Assembly: GCA_039090855.1 (NCBI GenBank)
Contig: CM076997.1
Location: 165,942,709 to 166,006,708, forward strand
Source: Macrothele yani
Taxonomy: Eukaryota > Arthropoda > Arachnida > Araneae > Macrothelidae
Direction of reading: 5' to 3'
DNA: 64,000 nucleotides
Translations under genes and position numbers: made by a program
The notes under the pieces: model-generated
The model's input: only the letters and a program-made list of their open reading frames with translations
Databases searched by the model: none
What the model was told of the DNA's origin: nothing
Shown: piece after piece, positions 53,395 to 62,894 of the stretch
How the letters are laid out: each line of letters starts with the position of its first letter
Position numbering within the stretch: the stretch's first letter is position 1

Positions 53395-54523
53395 ATGGAA
53401 AAGTCTTTGAAGTCAAAAACTGTTAAACAGTTAAGAGAGTATTGTAAAGAAAAACGTATTAATGATTATTCAAAACTAAAAAAAAGCAGACCTTATTAAT
53501 TATATAATTGATAAGGTTCAAAGAAGAAAGTTTAGAAAAATATTTAACTTTGATCGCCATGTATTTTCAAAAACTAAAAAACCTAGAGAACCACAGATAA
53601 AATGTGACATCTGTGGAAAATATTATGAACCAGAATATAAAGATGTGCATATTGAAAGTCTTAAACATAAACAAGCTTTATTTAATGAACAAGGAATTCA
53701 AGAGATTGAAACTGCTTATGAATCTAGATTAAAAACTTATGTAATGAAAAATGTAAAAAACTATGTGATTCCTTTAGATTTTTTAGGAGATTTAAGATCT
53801 GCAGTTATTGAAAAAACAAAAGAAATATTACTGAAAATGGGACTAAAAATAAATTTTAAATTATTTTGTCAATACATGAGAAATGAGGAAGATTATCAAG
53901 ATTTTGCATTTAAAACTCAAAATGAAATAATATTAAAATCTACTTATTTAGATATTTATTATGATGAGGTAGTTGATAAATTATTGAGAGAAATGGATGC
54001 ATTTGAGGCTAGAGGATCAGGATGGAAACTCTCTAAAATTCACTTTTTGGAACTTAGAATTAATAAATATAATCCTCTAAGAGGTTCATCCTACATAGAT
54101 TTACCAGAAAAAATTAAGGCTAAACAAGCTATTATAAATGTAAAAAATAATGATAATGAATGCTGTAGATGGTCTGTTTTATCATGTTTATATCCTGTGA
54201 AAAAAGATCCTCAAAGAGTATCCCATTATAAACCACGTAAAAATGACTTAGATTTTAAAGGAATAGAATTTCCAGTTGCATTAAATGATATTAAAAAAAT
54301 TGAAAAATTAAATAATATATCCGTTAATGTTTATAGTTCTCATGAAAAGGATGTAATATACCCTCTAAGAATTACTGAAAATAAATTAGAAAAACATGTA
54401 AATCTCTTCTATATTAAAGATGAAAAACATGATCACTACTGTTGGATAAAAGATTTATCTAGATTAATAAAAGCTCAAATAACTGGTCATAAAACTAAAA
54501 TTATCCATGTGAAAGATGCTTAA
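53395..54523 (+). pseudogene. pPolB: Protein-primed DNA polymerase B, N-terminal part (SAP, zinc finger, N-domain)
   Basis: This is the first piece of the replicative polymerase gene. ATG lies in TTATAAATGG. The first ~35 codons form a SAP-type DNA-binding helix pair (SLKSKTVKQLREYCKEKRIN) with a frameshift in an A-run near 53480. Then comes a Cys2-His2-like finger (CDICGKYYEPEYKDVHIESL). A long open stretch (53645-54523) follows, with the N-terminal domain typical of Polinton polymerases: WKLSKIHFLELRINKYNPLR, GSSYIDLPEKIKAKQAIIN and CCRWSVLSCLYP. The product would start replication from a terminal protein. A frameshift and a stop separate it from the exonuclease part. Confidence 0.85.
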
Positions 54524-54534
54524 CATATTATTAT

Positions 54535-55475
54535 TCTGCAGAATATTTAAAAAATCATGAAAATGACTCTAAAAATAAATAGGCAGTAAAGATAGAAATG
54601 CCAAGAAAACATGAGTATATTTACTTTGAACATGATCATAATTCATTAAGAGTTCCATTTGTTATATATGCAGATTTTGAATGTTTAACCAGAAAAATAG
54701 ATACTTGTCAACCAAATCTCGAAAATTCTTACACTATAAAATATCAGAAACATGAACCAATGAGCTTTAGTTATTATATAAAATATGAACATGAAGATTA
54801 TAAAGATCCTGTTGTTTATAGAGGTCCAAATGCTGTTAGAAAATTTTGTGAAATGCTGAAACAAGAAACTAAAGAAATTGAAAATATATATAAAAATATT
54901 AAACCTATGAATATGACTAAAGAAGATGAAAAACATTTCCAAAATACTGACATATGTCACATATGTGATAAAATTATTATTCATAAAGGAAATTTTGAAA
55001 AATATGGTTCAGTTAAATTCGATGGTAAAAAAGTAAGAGATCATGATCATTTAACTGGTAAATATAGAGGACCTGCTCATGAAACATGTAATTTATGTTA
55101 TCAAAATCCCAAGTTTGTTCCAGTATTTATACATAATTTAACTGGATATGATGCTCATTTATTTATAAAAGCATTAGGTTATGATAAAGAAGATATTAAT
55201 ATAATTCCAAATACTGAGGGAAAATATATAACATTTGATAAAAAAGTTGGAAATCTACATTTAAAATTTATAGATTCATTTAGATTTATGGCAAGTAGTA
55301 TTGATAAATTATCAAGTAATTTAAAGAAAGAACAATTTAGAGAAACTTCAAAATATTTTCCAAAACACTTATTAGATCTAGTAATTAGAAAAGGTGTATA
55401 TCCTTATGATTATATGGATTCATGGGGAAAATGCAAAGAACATAAATTACCACCTAAAGAAGAATTTTATAGTAA
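54535..55475 (+). pseudogene. pPolB: Protein-primed DNA polymerase B, 3'-5' exonuclease part
   Basis: Second piece of the polymerase. A TAG (54580-54582) comes 18 bases before the open frame at 54598. Exo I is seen as IYADFECLTRK (Asp, Glu), Exo II as VFIHNLTGYDAHLFIKALGY (Asn, Asp) and Exo III as YPYDYMDSW (Tyr, Asp). Between Exo I and II lies a Cys/His segment, CHICDK - RDHDHLTGKYRGPAHETCNL - C, an HNH/endonuclease VII-like zinc insert common in Polinton polymerases. The frame is cut at codons for EEFYS by the Penelope-like insertion at 55476 and resumes at 56557. Confidence 0.9.
55463..55475. repeat. 13-bp target duplication, left copy
   Basis: AATTTTATAGTAA (55463-55475) recurs exactly at 56544-56556 on the other side of the Penelope-like insertion. 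The duplication restores the polymerase reading frame on the right side. Confidence 0.9.
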
Positions 55476-55600
55476 CCCTAGTTACTTTTATTTTACCGTC
55501 TATACACGATGAAAATTTTTGAATCTAAATATTCAAATCCGAAAAAGATCTTAAAACCACCTGCAACCAGATAAATATCTTTATTTGATCATTCACACAC

Positions 55601-55641
55601 TACTAGATCTTTCAAAACGCCAAGCGTTTCATCTTCAGGTA
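55601..55641 (-). ncRNA. Hammerhead ribozyme-like motif, left arm
   Basis: This is the minus-strand copy of the motif at 56348-56390, with the same core CTGAAGA, stem II AAACGC with GCGTTT, GAAA, GATCTA and the outer TAC with GTA. Confidence 0.65.
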
Positions 55642-56347
55642 TTAACTGATCAACAAAAATTAGAAACTTTATGTTTATATTACAACAGTTCAAAAAACGG
55701 GTAACGTATTTTATAAACATTCGCGTGATGTCAATAGCGTGTGAGTTGTTACTGAGTATCATACAACTGCAAGTGTTATTGGCTCGTACATTAACAAGTC
55801 AAAAGAAAGTCTTAGCGAGTATTATTATTGGGTTTGACTTCGCTGAAATAATGTTGTCCATGGAGTCGGGATCGTGATGGGTTGGTCCTCGTTGCAACAC
55901 TTTTTACACAAGACTCTCTGAACATAAGTATGCCGTTAAAATTCACTCTGAAGAATCTGCGTTATCTAGAACAGTAAAAAAAGGAACGCACACCCCGGTA
56001 TGGAATGAATCTAAAATATTAGCAACAACTAACACTAGAAGATTCCTTCTGCTTATGGAAAGTCTGTTTATTTACGAATATGATAAAAAGTGTTGCAACG
56101 AGGACCAACCCATCACGATCCCGACTCCATGGACAACATTATTTCGGCGAAGTCAAACCCAATAATAATACTCGCTAAGACTTTCTTTTGACTTGTTAAT
56201 GTACGAGCCAATAACACTTGCAGTTGTATGATACTCAGTAACAACTCACGCGCTATTGACATCACGCGAATGTTTATAAAATACGTTACCCGTTTTTTGA
56301 ACTGTTGTAATATAAACATAAAGTTTCTAATTTTTGTTGATCAGTTA

Positions 56348-56390
56348 ATACCTGAAGATGAAACGCTTGGCGTTTTGAAAGATCTAGTAG
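56348..56390 (+). ncRNA. Hammerhead ribozyme-like motif, right arm
   Basis: CTGAAGA at 56352-56358, stem II GAAACGC with GCGTTTT around a TTG loop, and GAAA at 56377-56380. GATCTA then forms a two-pair stem III with A before the cleavage point, and the outer stem is TAC with GTA. All core bases fit the hammerhead consensus. The outer stem is short, so activity may depend on tertiary contacts. Confidence 0.68.
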
Positions 56391-56556
56391 TGTGTGAATG
56401 ATCAAATAAAGATATTTATCTGGTTGCAGGTGGTTTTAAGATCTTTTTCGGATTTGATTATTTAGATTCAAAAATTTTCATCGTGTATAGACGGTAAAAT
56501 AAATGTAACTAGGATCTCTGATGCACGAAATTAATTACTGTTTAATTTTATAGTAA

Positions 56557-58144
56557 ACTGAATGAATGTGATATTTCAGATGAATATTATAAACATGCTC
56601 AAAATGTATGGAAAGCTTTTAAAATAGATAATATGGGAGAATATTCAGATTTGTATGTAAAATCAGATGTCTTAATACTAGCAGAATTCTTTGAGAATTT
56701 TAGAGATGTATGTATGAAAACTTATAAATTAGATCCTGCTTGGTATTTAACATCTCCTGGGTTAGCTTGGGATGCTATGTTAAAGAAAACTGATATAAAA
56801 CTACAACTCTTAAATGATTATGATATGATACTTATGTTAGAAAAAGGAACTAGAGGCGGAATATCTCAATGTTGTAATAGATATGGGAAAGCAAATAATA
56901 AATATATGAAAGATTATGATAAGAATAAAGAATCAAATTATTTAATGTATCTAGATGCCAACAATTTATATGGTTGGGCAATGAGCCAAAATTTACCATA
57001 TGATAAGTTTAAATGGTCAAATACGGATATTGACGTAACTAAAATACCTGATGATTCAGAAACTGGATATATATTAGAAGTAGATTTAAAATATCCTAAA
57101 AAATTACATAAAAACATTCTGATTTACCTCTAGCTCCTGAAAATAGAATTCCTGATGGATTAAAACAATCAAAACTGTTAACTACATTATATGATAAAAA
57201 GAAATATGTGGTTCACTATAGAAATCTGAAGCAATATTTAAGGATGGGAATGAAATTGGAAAAAATACATAAAGTTTTAAAATTCAAACAGTCTAATTGG
57301 TTAAAAAAATATATAGATTTGAATACTGAAATGAGAACTAGGAAACTAATGAATTTGAGAAAGATTCTTATAAATTAATGAATAATTCTGTATTTGGTAA
57401 AACTATGGAAAATATAAGAAAAAGAATTGATGTAAGATTATGTTGTGATGCGAAAAAGTTGAAAAATTAATAGCTAAACCAAATTTTAAACATAGAACTG
57501 TATTTGATGAAAACTTGGTTGCTATTCATATGAATAAAACAAAAGTGTATTTTAATAAACCAATTTATGTTGGTATGAGTATATTAGATCTATCAAAATA
57601 TTTGATGAATGAGTTTCATTATGATGTGATGAAACCTAAATATAGTGAAAATATTAAACTGTTATATCAAGATACTGATTCCTTTATTTATGATATTAAA
57701 ACTGATGATTTCTATGAAGATATGAAAGGTATGATTAATTATTTTGATACTTCAGGTTATAAAGAGGATAATCAATATGGTATTAAAAAAGTAAATAAGA
57801 AAGTATTAGGTAAAATGAAAGATGAAAATAATGGTATAATTATGGAAGAATTTGTAGGTTTAAGAGCAAAAATGTATGCCTTAAAAGTAGATAATGAAAT
57901 AACTAAAAAATCTAAAGGAGTTAAAAAATGTGTAGTTAAAAATAGAATAACATTTGATGACTACAAAGACTGTTTATTTAATAAAAATGAAAAGTATAGA
58001 ATTATGAATCTAATTAGAAGTTATAAACATGAAATATATTCAGTTCAAGTGAATAAGATAGCTTTATAACCTAATGATGATAAGAGATATATATTAGAAG
58101 ATGGAATACATACATTAGCTTTAGGTCAATATAAAACTGTTTAA
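56557..58144 (+). pseudogene. pPolB: Protein-primed DNA polymerase B, polymerase domain
   Basis: Third piece of the polymerase after the Penelope-like insertion. A first frame (to 57133) contains the region around YSDLYVKSDVLILAEFFENF, GTRGGIS, and motif A LYLDANNLYGWAM near 56950. Frame changes follow near 57110, 57335 and 57450. Motif B is [13 protein letters not shown] near 57380 and motif C is YQDTDSF near 57664, carrying the two metal-binding Asp residues. The frame 57515-58069 ends at TAA where coding potential continues for 25 more codons (YILEDGIHTLALGQYKTV). All catalytic residues remain, so the damage is by shifts, one stop and the insertion. Confidence 0.92.
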
Positions 58145-58231
58145 ATCTTGCTTTTATCTTTGAATTTTTTAAATTCTTATCTTCTTAATTTTTAATCTTT
58201 TAAAAGTATTTATAAAAATTATTCTATATAA

Positions 58232-58675
58232 ATAGATGACATTACACTGATTTTCAATTTTCTAGGATTTATTCTTCCTAATAAAAGTATAATCAGAGAG
58301 ATAAGTTGGTATAATTTACATCAACCTGTAGGGGAAACAATTCAAGTATTTGAACCTCATTATATATTAAATGATAAAGAGCGAAGATTTATATATAAAT
58401 GTACAAGAGATATTCATGGATTAAAATTTAAAAGATTTCCAGATCAAAAATCTCTGTGGATAAGTACTGATGAGATTAAAAATTATATAAAAAACTTGTA
58501 TGAATATTATGGTGGTAAGTTTGTATATAAAGGAGGAATAGTGGAAAAACAAATATTTGATGAGTTAAAAATTCCTTCTATAGATCTTGAATTAACTAAA
58601 TGTGCAAAAAGTTTAGGTACTGGATGCTCTATGTATAGATGTATGTTTTACAAGAATTGTATTTCAAAAAAATGA
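58232..58675 (+). pseudogene. Conserved-looking Polinton protein, start codon lost (ATG to ATA)
   Basis: The frame is open for 147 codons, but the position that should be ATG in TATATAAATGG reads TATATAAATAG, so the start is ATA at 58232. Sequence features: a hydrophobic N-terminus (DDITLIFNFLGFILPNKS), FIYKCTRDIHGLKFKRFP, then YGGKFVYKGGIVEKQIFDEL and a Cys-containing end (ELTKCAKSLGTGCSMYRCMF). The YKGG-xxE string followed by a Cys/His-type tail recalls a short nuclease-like protein I associate with Polintons, but I cannot assign a function. It is otherwise undamaged. Confidence 0.6.
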
Positions 58676-58685
58676 AACCTTATAA

Positions 58686-59005
58686 ATGGATTTATTAGGA
58701 GATATGAGAGCTCTCTTTACTGATCGTAAAGGAATCAAATATAGTGATGATATAAGATGTTTATCTCATTTATGTAAAGATTTATTATATGTGAGTAATG
58801 ATTATAATAATGAATATCCTGATCTTATAAATTGATTGCTAAATATCTTAAAAAGATGCATAAACTAATTTTGAAAATAAGATCAAATGAAGAGGTTAAA
58901 AATAAAGGATTAGAAATATTTGATGACATTACAAAAGAAATTACATTTGTGACAAATATATTTTTAAAATATTTCCTAATAAATGGACACACTGAAAAAG
59001 CTTAA
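58686..59005 (+). pseudogene. Small helical protein, one frameshift
   Basis: The ATG is in CTTATAAATGG. The first 49 codons read MDLLGDMRALFTDRKGIKYS, then DDIRCLSHLCKDLLYVSN, and stop at 58833. The other frame continues KLIAKYLKKMHKLILKIRSN with a helical end that runs over the start of the next gene. About 105 residues. No family is recognised. Confidence 0.5.
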
Positions 59006-59294
59006 TTCTCTTGGAGCACTTCAAACTAGTCCAATAATTAAAATGAGTGAACTGAAAAAAGATTATGAATATAAAGTCGTTGAACTTAAACTAGTACATA
59101 CAAAATTTGGAAATAAAATTTTAGCAGCCGTAATAGATTCTGAATATAATGAATTTCAAGTATTTCTTCCTGAAAGATTTTCTAAGAATATGGCAAATAA
59201 AGAAATTAAAGCAATTAATGATATGGGTGATTTGAAAATGATTTATAAAGGAAATAAAGACTGTGGAAAACGAGATCATGCTTATATAATTTAA
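58983..59294 (+). CDS. Small OB-fold-like protein, possible single-strand DNA-binding protein
   Basis: 103 codons from ATG in CTAATAAATGG, intact, ending at the inner edge of the right terminus. The pattern KMSELKKDYEYKVVELKLVH, TKFGNKILAAVIDSEYNEFQ, VFLPERFSKN looks like strands 1-4 of an OB fold. The T-K-(Y/F)-G turn and 'FLPxR' string are familiar from small Polinton/parvovirus-associated proteins linked to single-strand DNA binding. A protein-primed replicator needs such a factor; the assignment is inference from pattern. Confidence 0.6.
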   Translation: MDTLKKLNSLGALQTSPIIKMSELKKDYEYKVVELKLVHTKFGNKILAAVIDSEYNEFQVFLPERFSKNMANKEIKAINDMGDLKMIYKGNKDCGKRDHAYII

Positions 59295-59300
59295 TTTCTT

Positions 59301-59584
59301 TAATCTTCCTATATTTTTAATCTTTCTATAAGGGGTATCCATTTTGGGTACCCCTTTTTTTAATGCATTTTTATGAACATCAATAAATATTATGATGATC
59401 CTCAAATGTTGATTTTTTCATTTTACGTTATTTCTCCCATAAGGAAACGATGAATTTTTTTAATTTTGATGATTTTTAATGATTTTTTATTGTTTTTATG
59501 TTAAAAATGTGTATATTTTTATGGTTTTCGTTCATTTTGAGCGTTTCCCTCTGATTGCGCTCGTAACCCCATATATATACTACT
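59301..59584. repeat. Polinton terminal inverted repeat, right
   Basis: Complement of the left terminus. It ends CCATATATATACTACT at 59584, carries the hairpin GGGGTA...TACCCC at 59332-59354 and lacks the ~18-bp insertion of the left copy. GCGGCT follows at 59585-59590. Confidence 0.93.
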
Positions 59585-60305
59585 GCGGCTGCTCATAATC
59601 CCTTCATCTCCGCTCAGAATGCTACTCGTCGTTTAGCATGGTGTAAAGAACACTTATCGTTGACCGTAGATCAATGGAAACGGGTCTTATGCGCTGATGA
59701 ATTCAGATACATGATTCATCAGTCTGATGGTCGTGTGTGGGTATGGCTGCAGCCGGTGGAACGCTAATTATCACAGTGTACTCTTTTTACGGTCAAGTTC
59801 GAAGCTGGCAGTGTACTCGTATGTGGGTATTTTTTGTGGTATGGTCCCAGTCCATTGGTTATCGTGTACAAACCTGTTAGCCAGTACGTCTACCTCGATA
59901 TATTCTGGGCAATTATGCCCTACCAACTCTGTGGCAATACTATGGAACAGAGCTTTGTTGGTACCATCATTCGCCGAGCCATGAAGCAAGGACTGTTACG
60001 ACGTGTTTTGACGATTATTCCGTATCGTGTGTGGATTGGCCAACACAGAGCCCTGATGTTAATCCCATAGAGCACGTATGGGATGAACTAGGGCGCCGCA
60101 CAAGAAGTTTGGAACCTAAGCAACAGGTAACATTAGCATTATGTACTGAATGGAAGCGCATACCTATCGCTGTGTTCCAAAACGGTATGTCTCGAAGGGT
60201 CAGTGCATGCATTAAGGCCAAAAGTGGACCGATATCGTACTAATGAATGTCAATAAATGCCTTGTTGTGTTTCTCTTCTAGGTGTCCTGTGACTTTTGTC
60301 AATAT
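59585..60305 (+). mobile_element. Tc1-like transposon, right half (split by the Polinton)
   Basis: It resumes with the duplicated GCGGCT as codons for AA and continues AHNPFISAQNATRRLAWCKE. LCADEFRYMIHQSDG (first Asp region) and, in other frames, NPIEHVWDELGRRTR (Glu) and a SGPISY-stop end follow. Frameshifts lie near 59770 and 60030, and the QDN region is unclear. The right terminus keeps TGACTTTTGTCAATA, but its outermost bases are replaced by the SINE that starts at about 60306. This half was already decaying together with the Polinton. Confidence 0.88.
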
Positions 60306-60412
60306 AAAGCCACCCAGGTGGCACGTTGTTCTAAGCGCTGGCTTATGGCTGTTCATCCAAATTGGCCCGGTTCGAATCCCGGTGAGGCATGAATGTTGTG
60401 TTTGTGTATATT
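60306..60412 (+). mobile_element. tRNA-derived SINE (family A), 3'-truncated
   Basis: AAGCCACCCAGGTGGCACGT and CGGTTCGAATCCCGGTGAGG are the two promoter boxes. The copy stops after ATGAATGTTGTGTTTGTG. It sits exactly on the terminus of the Tc1-like element. Confidence 0.8.
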
Positions 60413-61586
60413 GTATTTTTTTCTGTTTTCGATTTAAAGAAACACCTTTATACAAGAACTAGCGTTGTTCATAAAGATCAAAAAGTAAAGGTGAGTAAAT
60501 AACTTGACTTTTGATTCCTGAGGGATAATTAATGAAACATCGGTATGCATATTTAATCGAAACATTTAGTAAGGATAATAAGTCAAACTCTTACCCTACT
60601 AATTTAACAAATATGATTAAATGCGTGAAAAATTAAAGGTTCAAAGTTACTGTTTGATAAAAACAACTTTGTATAAACTTTGGGTATCAATTGAAAACAT
60701 TGTTGTAGATAGTTAGCAAAATTTATTATGTAGGATCAAATGATAATGCAAGTATGGGTAATTAATAAAATATAGTTACGGCTGATTTCTTCCAAGAATA
60801 TTACTACTGATGATGAAAAGATTTTTATAAGCGTCATTAAGAAAAGTATATCAAAGTAACACCATGGTTATATCTCAAAATATGAGCGATCAACCAAAAA
60901 TATGTCATGGGTAAATAATTAAATAAATCATTATACCTGTTTTGTAAGAATAGTAGTTACCAATTATTGCACAGAATTTTTTATATAATTTAATGGCACA
61001 CTCGTTGTGGATTATTTTGTAAATTAGTTTTGAAAAATGACCAAATGTTGCATGGTAAATTATCTTTCAAAACAGTATCATTATTAAATTACCAATGGAT
61101 TCGCCATGCGGAATACTTTGAAATATTATGATCGAAAAACTAAATCCCAAAATTTATCGGAAATTAAAGACAGGATAATTAGATACAGAGTTTATTTTAA
61201 AGAGCTGTTGAACAAAAAGGCATCAATCATGATATTGTTCATAAAGTTGTGACTACAACCTCTGGATTTTCTTAAAAGTAGAGTATCTAACCATAGGGCG
61301 AATGTAACAGAATTCTGTTTGTTTGAGTGTGTAGGTACGAAATAGAAAGAAGAAAAGATAAAATAGATGCTGGGATTATTGATTTATTTCATCCATCCGT
61401 CTTTCAGTTATTCTCCTAGGCAGTACGCATCGTATTTTTAAGTATGTGAATGCTAAACCCATGAAAAACATAATTCTGTCCCTTTCTTTCCTTTCCATAT
61501 TACGGTGTTTTGTTCCTTTTGTATTTCTACGTTGTGCAATTATTTCAACACTTCCTGTTTCTTTTTTACCCTGCCAAGCTTGCATA
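60413..61586. other. Unassigned AT-rich intergenic DNA
   Basis: No coding or repeat signal is recognised. Confidence 0.45.
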
Positions 61587-61588
61587 TA

Positions 61589-62785
61589 CACAGTCTTATC
61601 AGAATAATTTCATAATCTAGCTAATAATGAGAGTAACCATCCTTGGGCCGGATGACAAGGAAGTGTAGAAATAACGGCGTGGCATGGATACAGTGAGGCT
61701 CTGGAAGGTTGCCTGAGGCACACGTGCCCATTCAGACTGCAGCACAGCATATAGGTCTCCGAGGTGACGCGGTCGTGGGTCAGCACGTCAAACCTGTCGA
61801 TCCCAATAGTCCCACAAGTGATCTATGGGATTGAGGTCGGGCGATTTTTCCGGCCAAGAGAGAACGGAGGCAGCGCTATCATGTTCCTGGAACCAATCAC
61901 GCACCCTCTTAGCGACGTGCCACGGGACATTATTCTGTTGGTAGACACCATCATCACCAGAGTAAACGTCCAACATAAAGAGATGTATGTGGTCAACGAG
62001 AATGGACAGGTAGCCATTAGCGTTTAGAGATCCATCCTTCGGTACCAACGGTCGCATGTCATATCAGGAGAACATCCCCCAGACATGCCCTCTTCCACTT
62101 CCGGCCTGTACTTGACTGACAAGCGTGTCCGGGTGTTACTTCTAGTCTCTCTAACACCCTACCCGCCACCGCCCGTCACTTCTGTGAAGCAGAAACCTCG
62201 ATTCGTTGGAAAAGGTAACCTTTTCCCACTCTTCCATTGTCCAATGACGGTATTCCCATGCGAACTGCAGGCGTCGGTGCCAATGGATGTGGAATAACAT
62301 GCGCTCCTTGTCGGAGCGTCGACTCCGGAGACCCATGCGTAAAAGCGTTCGCTTTACTGATATCGGAGACACGTACCTGTGTGCTCCAGTGTTCATTTAC
62401 GAGGTCAATTGCTGCACTCTTGCGCGTCGATTGGCCTCTAGACATAGGCGGAGGCGAATTTCACCTCTGGAGTTGATGGTTATGACCTCATGAGGTACTC
62501 GGTGTGCCAGCGGTCCATTCTTGGTACACCCTTACTACAGCACCTCGCGAACAGCCCACGAAATCTGCTGTTTCTGAGATGCTTTCATCCTTGGCGTGGT
62601 AGCCAATGATCATTTCTTTTTGAACGTCCGTCAAATCACTACCTCTGCCCATTGTGCTCACGTAACGCACTATGGCTTTTCTGTCCTAGTCCGCTGTTTA
62701 TATGTCCGTGTGGCCGACTTTGTGACGCGTCCGGGCAGGTACACTGTGATTCCGGGGGTGGTCATATTATTCTGATACGACCCTG
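61589..62785 (-). mobile_element. Tc1-like DNA transposon, complete ends
   Basis: Inverted termini: CACAGTCTTATCAGAATAAT at 61589 and CAGGGTCGTATCAGAATAAT read inward from 62785. TA lies at 61587-61588 and 62786-62787. The length is 1,197 bp. The coding region is GC-rich, on the minus strand, in at least three frames. Confidence 0.85.
61700..62670 (-). pseudogene. Tc1-like transposase with altered catalytic residues
   Basis: From 62670: LTDVQKEMIIGYHAKDESIS and DFVGCSRGAVVRVYQEW form the first helix-turn-helix. 62396-62151 holds the second DNA-binding part (RYVSPISVKRTLLRMGLRSR) and SNESRFLLHRSDG, where the first catalytic Asp is Asn. 62057-61788 holds QQNNVPWH, with the second Asp also Asn, and NPIDHLWDYWDRQV, with Asp in place of Glu. 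Two G-to-A type changes at catalytic positions plus frameshifts near 62420 and 62100 show a dead copy. Confidence 0.85.
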
Positions 62786-62894
62786 TATATACAGTACATA
62801 TGTATATGGAATGCAAGGCCAGGTGGTAAGAAAACATATCATATCCTCTTCTTGACAAAATGTAAACCCCACTTTCTCGCGGTGCAGGCTTCCC

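Larger units (their letters stand above)
55476..56543 (+). mobile_element. Penelope-like insertion, palindromic, inside the polymerase gene
   Basis: The 1,068-bp insert has arms of 429 bp at 55477-55905 and 56085-56513 that are near-perfect complements (starting CCTAGTTAC...). The 179-bp centre encodes, on the plus strand, the tail of a Penelope GIY-YIG protein: LSEHKYAVKIHSEESALSRT and GTHTPVWNESKILA, then MESLFIYEYDKKCCNED across the arm border. Each arm holds an apparently intact hammerhead core. The duplication of 13 bp fits Penelope-like elements (typically 10-15 bp). It is a 5'-truncated copy with inverted terminal repeats. Confidence 0.85.
42548..59584. mobile_element. Polinton/Maverick element, complete ends, 17,037 bp
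   Basis: Polintons are virus-like transposons that replicate with their own protein-primed DNA polymerase and insert with a retrovirus-type integrase. Many also encode capsid proteins and are seen as integrated viruses (adintoviruses). This copy has perfectly bounded ends: AG...CT terminal bases, ~290-310-bp inverted termini and a 6-bp duplication. It carries the full hallmark set: polymerase B, integrase, packaging ATPase, cysteine protease, major and minor capsid proteins. Genes form two divergent blocks meeting at about 48330-48430. Coding strands are very A-rich, unlike the flanks. Most genes are broken, so it is an inactive copy. Confidence 0.97.

Noticed and set aside
54685..54984. 99-codon hydrophobic minus-strand frame
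   Set aside because: It is the antisense shadow of the polymerase exonuclease region.
55671..56319. Two identical 68-codon open frames on opposite strands
   Set aside because: They are mirror copies produced by the palindromic Penelope-like insertion and show no protein family signal.
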